NCBI GenBank assembly: GCA_963667875.2
Contig: CAXXGC010000006.1
Coordinates: forward strand, 1 to 64,000
Source: JAEXOD01 sp963667875
GTDB taxonomy: Bacteria; Bacteroidota; Ignavibacteria; Ignavibacteriales; Melioribacteraceae
Length of the DNA stretch: 64,000 nucleotides
Direction: 5' to 3'
In this document: one piece after another, positions 37,358 to 46,337 of the stretch
Layout of the letters: each line of letters opens with the position of its first letter
How positions within the stretch are numbered: position 1 is the stretch's first letter
Notes under the pieces: model-generated
What the model was told of the DNA's origin: nothing
The model's database searches: none
The model's input: the letters and a program-made list of their open reading frames with translations, nothing else
Program-made: the position numbers and the translations under genes

Positions 37358-37584
37358 AATAGCTCTTCCAAAACAATTTCAAACTTCATCGGTTCATTAT
37401 TTCTTAATACTTCAATTGTTACTTTATCACCTGCTTTTCCTTTTAATATTTCTTTTAAATCATATAAATCGCATTTTCCATCAATTTGTATGTCATTAAT
37501 TTTAGTAATTATATCGTTTGTTAAAATACCGGATCTTTCGGCAGGAGTACTTTTGGACAGATATTTTACGGAAGGGTTGCACAA
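37354..37584 (-). pseudogene. PDZ-domain remnant
   Basis: The 76-codon frame encodes most of a PDZ domain: VKYLSKSTPAERSGILTNDI, ITKINDIQIDG, LYDLKEILKGKAGDKV and the closing FEIVLEELL, which is how many PDZ-containing aspartyl-protease-like or HtrA-like proteins end. The domain start with its carboxylate-binding loop is missing. Only TTG is available as a start, and a TAA lies nine bases upstream, so nothing longer can be read. I take it as the 3' stub of a deleted gene; a stand-alone mini-PDZ protein is less likely. Confidence 0.65.
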
Positions 37585-37618
37585 TATTTTTTAAATTTTG
37601 GGCATACATTAAAACCTT

Positions 37619-37667
37619 TGCACAAATTATTAACTTTTTTGTGCATACTATTTTATATGTGCACAAA
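37619..37667 (+). promoter_or_regulatory. Three TGCACAAA half-sites upstream of the Fic gene
   Basis: TGCACAAA occurs at 37619-37626 and 37660-37667, and its inverse TTTGTGCA at 37638-37645. The second and third form a perfect inverted pair around a 14-nt AT spacer. The group lies 37-85 bases before the ATG, where an operator for autoregulation would be expected. No binding protein is known; the winged-helix end of the Fic protein itself is a candidate. Confidence 0.45.
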
Positions 37668-37703
37668 CTTTAGTAAATTATGACATAAAAACTTGAGTAA
37701 AAG

Positions 37704-38786
37704 ATGAATTTTAATCCTGCTTTACCATATAACGAATTACCAATATTACCTCCAAATTTTAATTTTGAAGATATTGATATATTAAAAAAATTAAATGTAG
37801 CAAATTTGGCTTTATCAAAATTAGACAACATTTCTGTATCAATCCCAAATGCAGATATATTTATAGAACCTTTATCTATACGAGAGGCAGTTGCAAGTTC
37901 AGAAATTGAAAACATAAACACTACTGTTGAAGAGGTTTTTCAAGCATCATTATTAGAATATGGTAAAATTTCAAAAGCACAAAAAGAAACACTATATTAT
38001 AAAGAAGCTTTGTTGCACGGGTATAATAACATCAAACTTTTTGGTTTTATTAGTACTAATAATATAATTGAGATTCAATCTATCTTAGAACCGGAAAGAT
38101 GCGGTATTAGAAAATTACCAGGAACTAAAATTCAAAACACACTTACAAATGAAATTATTTTTACCCCACCTGTTGGAGAAGAAAATATTCGGAATCTTTT
38201 ATCTAATTTGGAGAAATATATTAATCAATTAGATGATGATGTTGATCCTTTAATTAAACTTGCTGTTATACATTCACAATTTGAATCAATTCATCCTTTT
38301 TATGATGGGAATGGACGAACAGGAAGAATATTAATGGTTCTGTATTTAATTCTGGTAGGAAGGTTACAATTTCCAATTCTTTATTTAAGTGGTTATATAA
38401 ATAAAAACAGGTCCGATTATTATAGATTATTGCGTGATGTTACCACAAATAATAACTGGAAAGATTGGACTTTATTCATTTTGACTACTATTGAAGAACA
38501 AGCAAAAATAACATTAGAATCAATGAATACAATCCGTCTTTTAATGAATGAATATTCCCATATTTTGCAAAACTCGGAGTTAAAACTAATTTCTAATTCA
38601 TTAAATAATTATTTATTTTCAAGGCCATTTTATAATATAAAAACTATTTGTTTAAGTCTTAATATTACAAGAAATACTGCTTCAAAATACTTTAATCAAC
38701 TTCTAAATTTGGGATTAATTGAAAATTTTAAGATAAAAAACATCTCTGTTTTTTATAATCCAAGGCTTTTGGAAATATTAAAATAA
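37704..38786 (+). CDS. Fic family protein (class II, with C-terminal winged helix)
   Basis: A 360-residue protein predicted to transfer AMP to hydroxyl side chains of target proteins. A Fic_N domain opens the sequence, and SSEIEN at 65-70 fits the inhibitory motif S/T-x-x-x-E-G/N, with Glu69 as the autoinhibitory residue, making it class II (inhibitor helix within the protein). The catalytic loop HPFYDGNGRTGR (197-208) is complete, including the His, Asp and both Arg. The C-terminal ~70 residues (TICLSLNITRNTASKYFNQLLNLGLI) form a winged helix, common in this subfamily and possibly DNA-binding. It has no separate antitoxin gene beside it. The two flanks, a PDZ stub and an unrelated cupin, suggest an accessory insertion. 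Confidence 0.94.
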   Translation: MNFNPALPYNELPILPPNFNFEDIDILKKLNVANLALSKLDNISVSIPNADIFIEPLSIREAVASSEIENINTTVEEVFQASLLEYGKISKAQKETLYYKEALLHGYNNIKLFGFISTNNIIEIQSILEPERCGIRKLPGTKIQNTLTNEIIFTPPVGEENIRNLLSNLEKYINQLDDDVDPLIKLAVIHSQFESIHPFYDGNGRTGRILMVLYLILVGRLQFPILYLSGYINKNRSDYYRLLRDVTTNNNWKDWTLFILTTIEEQAKITLESMNTIRLLMNEYSHILQNSELKLISNSLNNYLFSRPFYNIKTICLSLNITRNTASKYFNQLLNLGLIENFKIKNISVFYNPRLLEILK

Positions 38787-38852
38787 TAATATTGTCAAAT
38801 CAAATTTCTAAGATATATACATAATTTTAAAAACATTTTTTGGAGAATAATC

Positions 38853-39182
38853 ATGCAGCTATCAAATATCCCATTTATAACAACAGACTGGAGCACAATA
38901 GAACCAACCGAACATAAAGGTGAAACAGGTATGGCATATTGGAGAACACAAAACTTTGATAATATCCGTGTAAGAATGGTTGAATATACACCAGGATATT
39001 TGGCAGATCATTGGTGTTCAAAAGGACATATTATATTATGTTTGGAAGGTGAGTTAAATACCGAATTAAATGACGGACGGACTTTTATTCTTAAACCCGG
39101 AATGACATACCAGGTTGCCGATAATTCCGAAGCTCATAAATCAAGTACCACAAATGGCGCAAAATTATTTATTGTAGATTGA
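38853..39182 (+). CDS. DHCW-motif cupin-fold protein
   Basis: A 109-residue single-domain cupin. LADHWCSKGHIILCLEGEL matches the DHCW-motif cupin family (here Asp-His-Trp-Cys), and the second cupin strand pair ends LKPGMTYQVAD. The His and Cys of the motif could bind a metal; no reaction is known. TGGAGAA lies before the ATG. The stop codon ends at 39182 and the convergent histidine-kinase gene ends at 39183, so the two coding regions touch with no spacer. Confidence 0.88.
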   Translation: MQLSNIPFITTDWSTIEPTEHKGETGMAYWRTQNFDNIRVRMVEYTPGYLADHWCSKGHIILCLEGELNTELNDGRTFILKPGMTYQVADNSEAHKSSTTNGAKLFIVD

Positions 39183-40955
39183 TTACAAAGTTATATTAGG
39201 AATAGAAATTACAAATTCAGTCCCTTCTCCAACTTTGCTGAAAACATCAATTTTACCATTATGGTTTTTAATTATACCGTACGAAATTGAAAGGCCTAAT
39301 CCTGTTCCTTTCCCCACTTCTTTGGTGGTATAAAAAGGTTCAAAGATTTTTTCCTTAACAGATTCTTCTATCCCTTTACCGGTATCTTTTATAGATATAT
39401 ATATATTATTATTATCATTCCAAGTTTTAATAAATATTTTCCCCTTATCAATTATAGCATCTTTGGCATTTGTTAAAATATTTAAGAAAACTTGATTTAA
39501 TCTGCCCGGATAACATAAAACCGTTGGAATATTTCCCAAATTTAATTCAACTTCAATTTTATTTTTAAGTACATTTTTCAGCATTATTAAAGTTGATTCC
39601 AAACCGCTGTTAATATCCCCCATTACCATTTCACCGGTATCCGTACGCGAAAAATTTCTTAAACCTTTTACAATATCAGCAGTTCTTTTAGCACCATCAT
39701 CCATTCCGTCAAGTAAATTTTCAATTTCATTTAATAAAAAGTCAAAATCAATATCCTTTTTAAAAGAATATATAATATCCATATGCTCTTTGTAATTATC
39801 AAGTCTAATCACTTCTTCATATTTCATTAATAGGTTTAGAATATCTTTTATATCTTGGCGTAAAGGAGTGATATTTGACATTACAAAATTAATAGGGTTA
39901 TTTATTTCATGAGCAATACCGGCAGTTAATTGCCCCATGGATGCTAATTTTTCGGATTGAATTAATTTATTTTGTGTATATTTTAAATTTTCTAAAGCCT
40001 CTTCCAAATCTTTGTTCTTTTGTTCAATTAATTTTGTCTGATTTTCCAGGAATTCCGATTTTTGCTGCAATAAAAGATTTGTTTCCTGCAATTCTTTTTG
40101 CTGATTAATTAATTTTGAGGATTGTTCATCAGTTCGTATTCTATATTGCTTAATTGAATCGGCCATTTGGATAAATGTCTTTGCTAAACGTCCAATTTCA
40201 TCTTTACTATTAATATCAAGCCAAATATCCAAGTTCCCCTTTGCAACAGCAGCAGCAGCCCTGTCTAGCTGTTTAATAGGTATTGTAATAAGTCTAATCA
40301 AAAGAAAAATTAAAAAAGTTGATAAACCAATTGCAATTAATACTATAAATCGTGAAAAGTTTTTAGTATCAACAAATGTCTTCTCTGCACGTTTTGTAGC
40401 CTTAAATGCATCAAGCTTGCTTAAACTAACCAACGAAACTAAATCATCACCACAATTAGTATAAATATCTTTTGCTTTACCTAAAAGTAACTCTATAGCG
40501 GCGTTTTTATTATTTTCTCTTGAAAGTTTTATAATATTAAAACTAATATCAACATATATTTCCCAGTTATTAATAAACCCGGTATATAAATTTTCTTCTT
40601 TATTTGAATATATGTCCTTTTTTTTATATTTCTTTTTTAATTTTTCGTATTTATCAATATTATCATTAATTTGGTCAATTAACGCAATCATATCTTCTTC
40701 TTGTCCGCGCATCTTAGCTTGATCATAAGTAAACGCGTGTTCAAGTTGAAATGAGCGCAACTGCGAGGTATTTAAATTAAGATCGGATAATGTGACTGCA
40801 CGTTCAAGCCAATTATTGGATATTTCCTCTATCTCTTTATTTAAGGAACCCAAATTGTACACCGAAAATGCATTTATTCCGGCCAAAATAAAAAATATTA
40901 GACCAAACGAAATGCCAAGTTTTATTCCAAATTTTAAATCCTTAAAAAAGATCAT
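39183..40955 (-). CDS. Membrane sensor histidine kinase (4HB sensor, HAMP)
   Basis: A 590-residue kinase. Membrane segment 1 (~12-32) and 2 (~195-220) frame a periplasmic four-helix-bundle sensor of the 4HB_MCP type. HAMP follows (~220-275, TIPIKQLDRAAAAVAKGNLD), then a long coiled coil (~280-330), HisKA with His349 (TAGIAHEINNPINF) and HATPase_c with the N box (FLNILTNAKDA), GKGI and GTGLGLSI. No receiver domain is fused and no response regulator gene lies nearby, so its partner is elsewhere. It is the last gene of a three-gene set with a phosphate-binding-like protein (13-bp gap) and a porin, which suggests these feed it a signal. Confidence 0.93.
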   Translation of the reverse strand: MIFFKDLKFGIKLGISFGLIFFILAGINAFSVYNLGSLNKEIEEISNNWLERAVTLSDLNLNTSQLRSFQLEHAFTYDQAKMRGQEEDMIALIDQINDNIDKYEKLKKKYKKKDIYSNKEENLYTGFINNWEIYVDISFNIIKLSRENNKNAAIELLLGKAKDIYTNCGDDLVSLVSLSKLDAFKATKRAEKTFVDTKNFSRFIVLIAIGLSTFLIFLLIRLITIPIKQLDRAAAAVAKGNLDIWLDINSKDEIGRLAKTFIQMADSIKQYRIRTDEQSSKLINQQKELQETNLLLQQKSEFLENQTKLIEQKNKDLEEALENLKYTQNKLIQSEKLASMGQLTAGIAHEINNPINFVMSNITPLRQDIKDILNLLMKYEEVIRLDNYKEHMDIIYSFKKDIDFDFLLNEIENLLDGMDDGAKRTADIVKGLRNFSRTDTGEMVMGDINSGLESTLIMLKNVLKNKIEVELNLGNIPTVLCYPGRLNQVFLNILTNAKDAIIDKGKIFIKTWNDNNNIYISIKDTGKGIEESVKEKIFEPFYTTKEVGKGTGLGLSISYGIIKNHNGKIDVFSKVGEGTEFVISIPNITL

Positions 40956-40968
40956 ATTCTCGTCAGTA

Positions 40969-41385
40969 TTATTTAATAATAGCTATGGTTTTAACATTAC
41001 CCTTAATTTTATTTAGACTAATAAATCCAATTGACCCTGGAGTATTTTCAACTTTTTTAAGCATCTCTTCTTCTGAAATTACCGACTCAGGCGGATCGCC
41101 GTCCCCCGATAACATCTTTTTCATCCAAATAGATTTCATTCGGGCAGTATTTTTTGCAACATATTCATAAAACAAATCTTTTACTTCGTTTTTTGGCTTA
41201 AGGTCAAAAACAATAATTGGTTTGGAATTTGGCCAGTATTTAATATCGCCGGAGTAATAATCCAGCAATTGCGATTTTGTAATTCTATCAATAGGCACAC
41301 TTTTATTAGCAATTACTGCAACTTGAGCATATAATCCTTTTGATAAAAACAATATTAAGAAGAAAAGTAAAAAATATTTTTTCAT
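40969..41385 (-). CDS. Small PstS-like periplasmic binding protein
   Basis: I start it at the ATG at 41385, with GGAG six bases upstream; GTG/ATG at 41397/41391 overlap that ribosome site. The 138-residue product has a signal peptide (~1-20, ending YAQ) and a half-size PBP-like domain of the phosphate-binding type (PF12849-like): VAVIANKSVPIDRITKSQL, YYSGDIKYWPNSKPI and NTPGSIGFISLNKI. At this size it has only one lobe of a full PstS, too small for normal transport, so a sensory role with the adjacent kinase is more likely. It lies 12 bases after the porin gene. Confidence 0.85.
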   Translation of the reverse strand: MKKYFLLFFLILFLSKGLYAQVAVIANKSVPIDRITKSQLLDYYSGDIKYWPNSKPIIVFDLKPKNEVKDLFYEYVAKNTARMKSIWMKKMLSGDGDPPESVISEEEMLKKVENTPGSIGFISLNKIKGNVKTIAIIK

Positions 41386-41397
41386 ACTCATCTCCAC

Positions 41398-42522
41398 TTA
41401 AAAAAATACAGAAATTGCTGCTGTATAATAAAATATTAAACTTGAATGTTTTGGGGTTCCTGTAATATCAACATCAACCCTGGCAAATTGCCCTTTTATT
41501 TTTATTTTATCATTAATGTCATAAGCCAAGCCAATATTGGGTGTAGTAACAGATACTTCAGTATTTGAATCCATATAACCCGGAATATTTATGTTGTAAT
41601 GCTCTTGAATTGAATATAAGCTAAAATATCCCAATAAATCATCTGTTATTCTATAACCTAATGTTACATATAAAAACTGTTTATCTAAGTCCATCAGATT
41701 GTTTGTATCGTAAAGCACCTTAATATACTCCGCCTGGAAATTGACTTTTTTAAAATCCATTAATATATCATGTCCAATTCTAAAACGAGGGATATTATCA
41801 AATTCATATTCAGGCAATCCAAGATACTTCTCTAATTGGTTATATTTTTCTATTTCATCATAAGTAGCCGAAAATCCAATTTTTATATCTTCATACCGCA
41901 ACCCTACTCTTCCCCCTACCAAATATAAATTTGTAGTATCAATTCCGCTTTGGCTATAATCGGATGACTTTGAACTAATATTAGGACTATTACCCACATA
42001 AAAAGCATAATCAAGTTTTGTATCTTCTATTGGAATAAATCCGTATATTTGAGCAAATGCCCTTCTAGGAGTAAAATCATCTAAATTTAAAAATTCATTA
42101 AACGAAGTTTCGTATGCAAGCGGCCTAATAATGTACGGTAATAATGGGGTTTTATTGCTCATCTCGTTAAGATTATTAAATGGTGGTATTTGAAGACCTA
42201 ATTTAAGATTAAATCTTTTACTTAAATAATATTTTACCCATACTTCATTAAGACTAAAGTCACCCCACGATTTACCTGACGAATAATTGTTAAGGAATTC
42301 AAAATTTACAAAAGCAGACCAGTTTTCTGTTAAATCGCGTTGTAAAAACAGGTTAAACTGCTGCATATTAAATGTTTTTTTATCAGGTTCCTCTTTAATC
42401 AATTGCTGCATAAATGATAATTGAAAATATCCAAACATTCTAAATGGAGTTTCATCAAATTGAGCATACATTTTAGTGACAGAAACAAGTAAAATAATAA
42501 AAGCAAACTTTGGTGTTTTCAT
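41398..42522 (-). CDS. Porin-like outer-membrane beta-barrel protein
   Basis: A 374-residue protein with a signal peptide (1-20, ending MYAQ) and alternating amphipathic strands throughout, closing with an aromatic strand (FYYTAAISVFF) whose terminal Phe fits Bam-dependent outer-membrane insertion. The start FGYFQLSFMQQL and NFEFLNNYSSGKSWGDFSLNEVWVKY resemble OprP/phosphate-selective-type and related porins. First gene of a set with the PstS-like protein (12 bp) and the histidine kinase. Substrate unknown. Confidence 0.82.
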   Translation of the reverse strand: MKTPKFAFIILLVSVTKMYAQFDETPFRMFGYFQLSFMQQLIKEEPDKKTFNMQQFNLFLQRDLTENWSAFVNFEFLNNYSSGKSWGDFSLNEVWVKYYLSKRFNLKLGLQIPPFNNLNEMSNKTPLLPYIIRPLAYETSFNEFLNLDDFTPRRAFAQIYGFIPIEDTKLDYAFYVGNSPNISSKSSDYSQSGIDTTNLYLVGGRVGLRYEDIKIGFSATYDEIEKYNQLEKYLGLPEYEFDNIPRFRIGHDILMDFKKVNFQAEYIKVLYDTNNLMDLDKQFLYVTLGYRITDDLLGYFSLYSIQEHYNINIPGYMDSNTEVSVTTPNIGLAYDINDKIKIKGQFARVDVDITGTPKHSSLIFYYTAAISVFF

Positions 42523-42690
42523 TTAAACCTCTGGATTACAACAAAAATAATAATTTGAAATATACCAAAAAAAAGTAACATTTTTAAACAAACTTTTTAT
42601 GCGGAAAATTAAATAGGAAAAATATTATATTTATTATTCAATCAATAATAAATAATTTGTGGAATTTGAAAACCATTGTGGAATAAAGAG

Positions 42691-42763
42691 AGCGAGCGAC
42701 GGGATTCGAACCCGCGACATTCAGCTTGGGAAGCTGACACTCTACCAACTGAGTTACGCTCGC
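42691..42763 (-). tRNA. tRNA-Gly(CCC)
   Basis: A 73-nt cloverleaf on the minus strand: acceptor GCGAGCG with CGCTCGC, D-arm ACTC...GAGT with AGTTGGTA loop, anticodon stem TCAGC/GCTGA around TTCCCAA (anticodon CCC), and T-arm with GGTTCGAATCC. The discriminator is T and CCA is not encoded. It reads GGG glycine codons. The 11-bp sequence CATTGTGGAAT occurs on both sides (42674-42684 and 42763-42773). Confidence 0.96.
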
Positions 42764-42844
42764 ATTGTGGAATTTTATGGTGCAATAATACTAAATTTTA
42801 AAGCTAATTTCAATAATATTTTTATTTTGGTAAATGGAGTATAA

Positions 42845-44071
42845 TTAAAATATATCATCCTCATCAATAACTTCAACCACTTCTTCAGTAGGAATAGTTA
42901 TAAAAAAGGTACTACCCCCACCAATATTATTTTCAAACCATATTTTACCTTTATTTAATTCAATAAATTCTTTACATAAAATAAGGCCAAGTCCTGTTCC
43001 TTTTTCATTCATTGTTCCGGCTCTTGATTCGCCCCTATCGATGTTAAATAACTTATCCTTATAACTATCCGATATTCCAATTCCATGATCGGTAATTGAA
43101 AGAACTGCTTCATTATTTCCGGTATTATATCCTCGTACTTCAATATTGCTAAAAGGGTTTGAATATTTTATAGCGTTAGTTAATAAATTGCGAATTACGG
43201 TTGTTAATAAATCATCATCAGCAAAAATGGTCAGATTTTTTTCAATATCAACCCTAATATCAATGTTTTTTGTTACAGCTTGAGGATTGATTAAATTTTT
43301 CACTTCGTTTACAAGATAATTTAAATCAAATTCATCGGGTATATATTGTATTTTTCCTGTTTGTGCCCTGGCCCAATTCAATAAATTATCTAATAATTGA
43401 TAAGAACTTTTTGATACTTTCCTGATTTCATCTATATATAATCTTTTTTCTTCATCAGTTAATTCATCATAATCAGTTGTCAATAATTCCGAAAAACCTA
43501 ACAACGAATTAAATGGATTTTTAAGATCATGAGCAATAATGGAAAAAAATTTATCTTTAGTTTTGTTTAATTCAGAAAGTTGTAAAGAAAACCGTTTTAA
43601 TTCATCTTCAGCTTTTGCTCTATCCTGGGCATCGCGTAAATTAGTTAATATTAAATGGTCATCCAGATATTTAACAGTATTAATTGTCATATCCATTAAT
43701 CTAACACTACCATCCTTTTTAATAACTTTTCGATATGATAATACAGGACCATAAATTTTAATATCATTTATAAGTTCTTCTGTTTCACTTTCTGTGTTGC
43801 TTTCAAATAAAATGTTAAAATGAGAACCGATTAGTTCTTCCGGTTTGTAACCTAAAAGTTGTTCCGAAACCTTATTAATTTCAATTATTTTTCCGGTTTT
43901 ACCATCAATTAATAAAATAATATCAAATAAATGGTTGAACATCGCATTATATCCATTTATTTTCCCTTTTAATAAACTAATTTCTTTTTGCTGTTTTTCA
44001 ATTTCAGCTAACAATAAATCAACATTATTATTAATATTATCTTCAATTATTTTATCTTGATACTCGCTCAT
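42845..44071 (-). CDS. PAS-domain histidine kinase (soluble)
   Basis: A 408-residue cytoplasmic kinase with no membrane segment; the ATG at 44071 is preferred over a TTG two codons upstream. An N-terminal coiled coil (~5-40) precedes a PAS domain (~40-150: FDIILLIDGKTGKIIEINK, LGYKPEELIG), then HisKA with His181 (FSIIAHDLKNPFNSLLGFSELL) and HATPase_c with NLLTNAIKYSNP, DHGIGI and GTGLGLILC. The acidic end VVEVIDEDDIF is unusual. No response regulator is adjacent. It lies 60 bases after der on the same strand and might be read from the same transcript. Confidence 0.93.
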   Translation of the reverse strand: MSEYQDKIIEDNINNNVDLLLAEIEKQQKEISLLKGKINGYNAMFNHLFDIILLIDGKTGKIIEINKVSEQLLGYKPEELIGSHFNILFESNTESETEELINDIKIYGPVLSYRKVIKKDGSVRLMDMTINTVKYLDDHLILTNLRDAQDRAKAEDELKRFSLQLSELNKTKDKFFSIIAHDLKNPFNSLLGFSELLTTDYDELTDEEKRLYIDEIRKVSKSSYQLLDNLLNWARAQTGKIQYIPDEFDLNYLVNEVKNLINPQAVTKNIDIRVDIEKNLTIFADDDLLTTVIRNLLTNAIKYSNPFSNIEVRGYNTGNNEAVLSITDHGIGISDSYKDKLFNIDRGESRAGTMNEKGTGLGLILCKEFIELNKGKIWFENNIGGGSTFFITIPTEEVVEVIDEDDIF

Positions 44072-44131
44072 ATTCAACAGTTTTTTTGTTATATGTAAAT
44101 ATAATACATTATTTCGAAAAAATATAAATGA

Positions 44132-45445
44132 TTATTTATCGCGGAATGAAACTGTTATAGGAACACCTTTAAATCCAAAATGTCTACGAATAGTTCTTTC
44201 AACAAATTTTCTGTAATTATCACCAATATGGTCTGCTTGATCAGCAAAAAGTAAAAATATTGGATAATTATCGCCCACTTGATTAATATATCTAATTTTA
44301 ACTTCTTTTCCAAATTGTGTTGCAGGTGGTGGTGATTTAAGGAATTCAGCTAAAAGGACTTCATTTAATTCGGTTTTATCAATTTTCTTTTTTCTTTCAA
44401 TATTTATTAATTTTGCAAGGTCAATTAACTTATAAATACGTTGTTTTGTTAAAGCCGACACAAACACAATTTGTGCATAATCAACAGATCCAAGATCGTA
44501 TTTTAGTTCCTTTTCGTAAATTTGGGCGGTTTTTGTATCTTTTTCTAATAAATCCCATTTATTAACAGCAATAATTAAACCTTTTCTTCTTCTTACTGCT
44601 TCTTGAATGATCTTTTGATCCTGACTTTCAAGGCCTCTTTCAACATCTAATAATACTATAGCAACATCACTTTCCATCAAGGCACGATATGTTCTAACAT
44701 TAGAATAATATTCAATATCCTCTTGTATTTTAGCTTTTTTTCTTAAACCGGCAGTATCAAGCAATACTATTTCTTCACCATAATATTTTAATACCGAATC
44801 GATGCTATCCCTGGTTGTACCGGGTACATCAGTTACTATACTTCTATCAAAACCTAATAAAGCATTAACCAACGAAGATTTGCCAACATTTGGTCTTCCA
44901 ACAATAGCAATTTTTAATCTTTCATCTAATTCGTAAGGATCGTCACCAATGTTTAACGAATCGATTAACACATCTAAAAAGTCACCTAAATTTCGTCCGC
45001 TTATAGCGGCAATATCATACACGTGATCCATTCCCAACGAATAAAATTCAGATTTTAGGTATCCTTTTTGAGGAGTATCTAATTTATTAACTAAAACAAA
45101 TACCGGTTTTGCAGAACTTCGTAAAAGTTTAGCAATTTCATAGTCAGTTGGTGTAATGCCATCATTACCGTCAGCCATAAATATTATTGCATCCGACTCT
45201 GAAACAGCAAATTTTACCTGTTCTCTTATTGCGCTATCAAAAACTTCATTGGAATCAGGAACATAACCGCCTGTATCAGTAAGTTTAAAATATTTGCCAT
45301 TCCATTCAACTTCTCCGTAATTTCTATCTCGTGTAACACCGCTCAAATCATCAACAATTGCTGAGTTTGATTTTGTTAAACGGTTAAAAAGTGTCGATTT
45401 ACCGACATTTGGTCTTCCCACTATACATACTAATGGTATTTTCAT
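44132..45445 (-). CDS. der: Ribosome biogenesis GTPase Der (EngA)
   Basis: A 437-residue essential GTPase with two G domains acting in 50S ribosome assembly. G-domain 1: GRPNVGKSTLFN, DTGG, NKLD; G-domain 2: GRPNVGKSSLVN, DTAG, NKWD; followed by the C-terminal KH-like domain (PPPATQFGKEVKIRYI ... NDGVPI-type end VPITVSF). Length is normal for the family. The ATG at 45445 sits after GAGGTAGTG. It is 11 bases after the DUF5683-like gene, so it is read together with the secretion-related genes upstream. Confidence 0.98.
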   Translation of the reverse strand: MKIPLVCIVGRPNVGKSTLFNRLTKSNSAIVDDLSGVTRDRNYGEVEWNGKYFKLTDTGGYVPDSNEVFDSAIREQVKFAVSESDAIIFMADGNDGITPTDYEIAKLLRSSAKPVFVLVNKLDTPQKGYLKSEFYSLGMDHVYDIAAISGRNLGDFLDVLIDSLNIGDDPYELDERLKIAIVGRPNVGKSSLVNALLGFDRSIVTDVPGTTRDSIDSVLKYYGEEIVLLDTAGLRKKAKIQEDIEYYSNVRTYRALMESDVAIVLLDVERGLESQDQKIIQEAVRRRKGLIIAVNKWDLLEKDTKTAQIYEKELKYDLGSVDYAQIVFVSALTKQRIYKLIDLAKLINIERKKKIDKTELNEVLLAEFLKSPPPATQFGKEVKIRYINQVGDNYPIFLLFADQADHIGDNYRKFVERTIRRHFGFKGVPITVSFRDK

Positions 45446-45456
45446 CACTACCTCAA

Positions 45457-46320
45457 TTAAAAAGCATAACTTAAATTTAACTGAGGGTAAAACTCTGTTG
45501 TTAAACCTAAATTCATTTTTTGTAAATTCACATTTATTTGTAATCTTTTATTAAACCTATTTGCGGACCATGCAGCATCCGCAGCACTAATGATATGATT
45601 AATTACAATTATTACTACTGCTTTAGAAGCAACATTATAATAATCATTTGCCTTTCCTCTTTCCTTTGAATAATACTTAAATTTATTTGTAAGTGGATCG
45701 CCGTATTTATAAGGAGTATATTCGTCCCCAAAATCATTCCAACCGGAGTTAAATTGCGGATATTTACCAATTAATTCATAATACTGCTGTTCGCCATAAG
45801 CAGGCAATTTATGACTATACCATCCGCCAATATCAGTCTCTAATTTATTTAACACACTCCAATTAACCTTGGTTCCGTTTTCATAAAACAAACCGGAATA
45901 ATCATCAACATGAAGATCGGCATTTAATGAAGACAAATTAGTTATTGTCCATTTTGCATATCTAACAGCAGCCCAGTTCTGTTGAGCATACTCATGATAT
46001 AACGCGGTTTGGTCGTCCCCTTTTTTATCATAAATTAACCCAGTCGTTATTGCTGCAGCTTCCGCTGCCACAAATATTGCCGACATAATATAATTTTCCG
46101 AATAAAACTCACCTGCTCCGGGTACAACAAACGATAATACTCCGGCTAACAATGGTGATTTTTTATTTTGATTAAAATTTATTTTATTTGTTTCATCACT
46201 TTTAATATTATTTAACGCAATTTTACTATCAAAATTAAGAGAACCACTAAACATACTCTTTTCTGTTTGAGCATTAATAATAACAGAACAACATAATATT
46301 ACTAATAATATTTTTTTCAT
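45457..46320 (-). CDS. DUF5683-like exported membrane protein
   Basis: A 287-residue protein with a signal peptide (1-17, ending INAQ). The segment KSPLLAGVLSFVVPGAGEFY followed by SAIFVAAEAAAITTGLIYD is the pattern of DUF5683-type proteins (a Pro/Gly membrane hairpin, P-G-A-G-x-x-Y). A polar region with many Tyr follows, then another membrane-like stretch (AVVIIVINHIISAADAAWSA) and a C-terminal strand ending NLSYAF, which suggests the outer membrane. Function unknown. It lies between the barrel fusion protein (17 bp) and der (11 bp). Confidence 0.75.
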   Translation of the reverse strand: MKKILLVILCCSVIINAQTEKSMFSGSLNFDSKIALNNIKSDETNKINFNQNKKSPLLAGVLSFVVPGAGEFYSENYIMSAIFVAAEAAAITTGLIYDKKGDDQTALYHEYAQQNWAAVRYAKWTITNLSSLNADLHVDDYSGLFYENGTKVNWSVLNKLETDIGGWYSHKLPAYGEQQYYELIGKYPQFNSGWNDFGDEYTPYKYGDPLTNKFKYYSKERGKANDYYNVASKAVVIIVINHIISAADAAWSANRFNKRLQINVNLQKMNLGLTTEFYPQLNLSYAF

Positions 46321-46337
46321 TCTTAACCTTTTATATT

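Noticed and set aside
37704..38786. A Fic toxin-antitoxin pair
   Set aside because: No small antitoxin gene is adjacent; the inhibitory motif lies within the Fic protein itself.
42659..42844. A short ORF with the sequence ASDGIRTRDIQLGKLTLYQLSYAR
   Set aside because: It is the antisense translation of the tRNA-Gly gene, a well known false protein.
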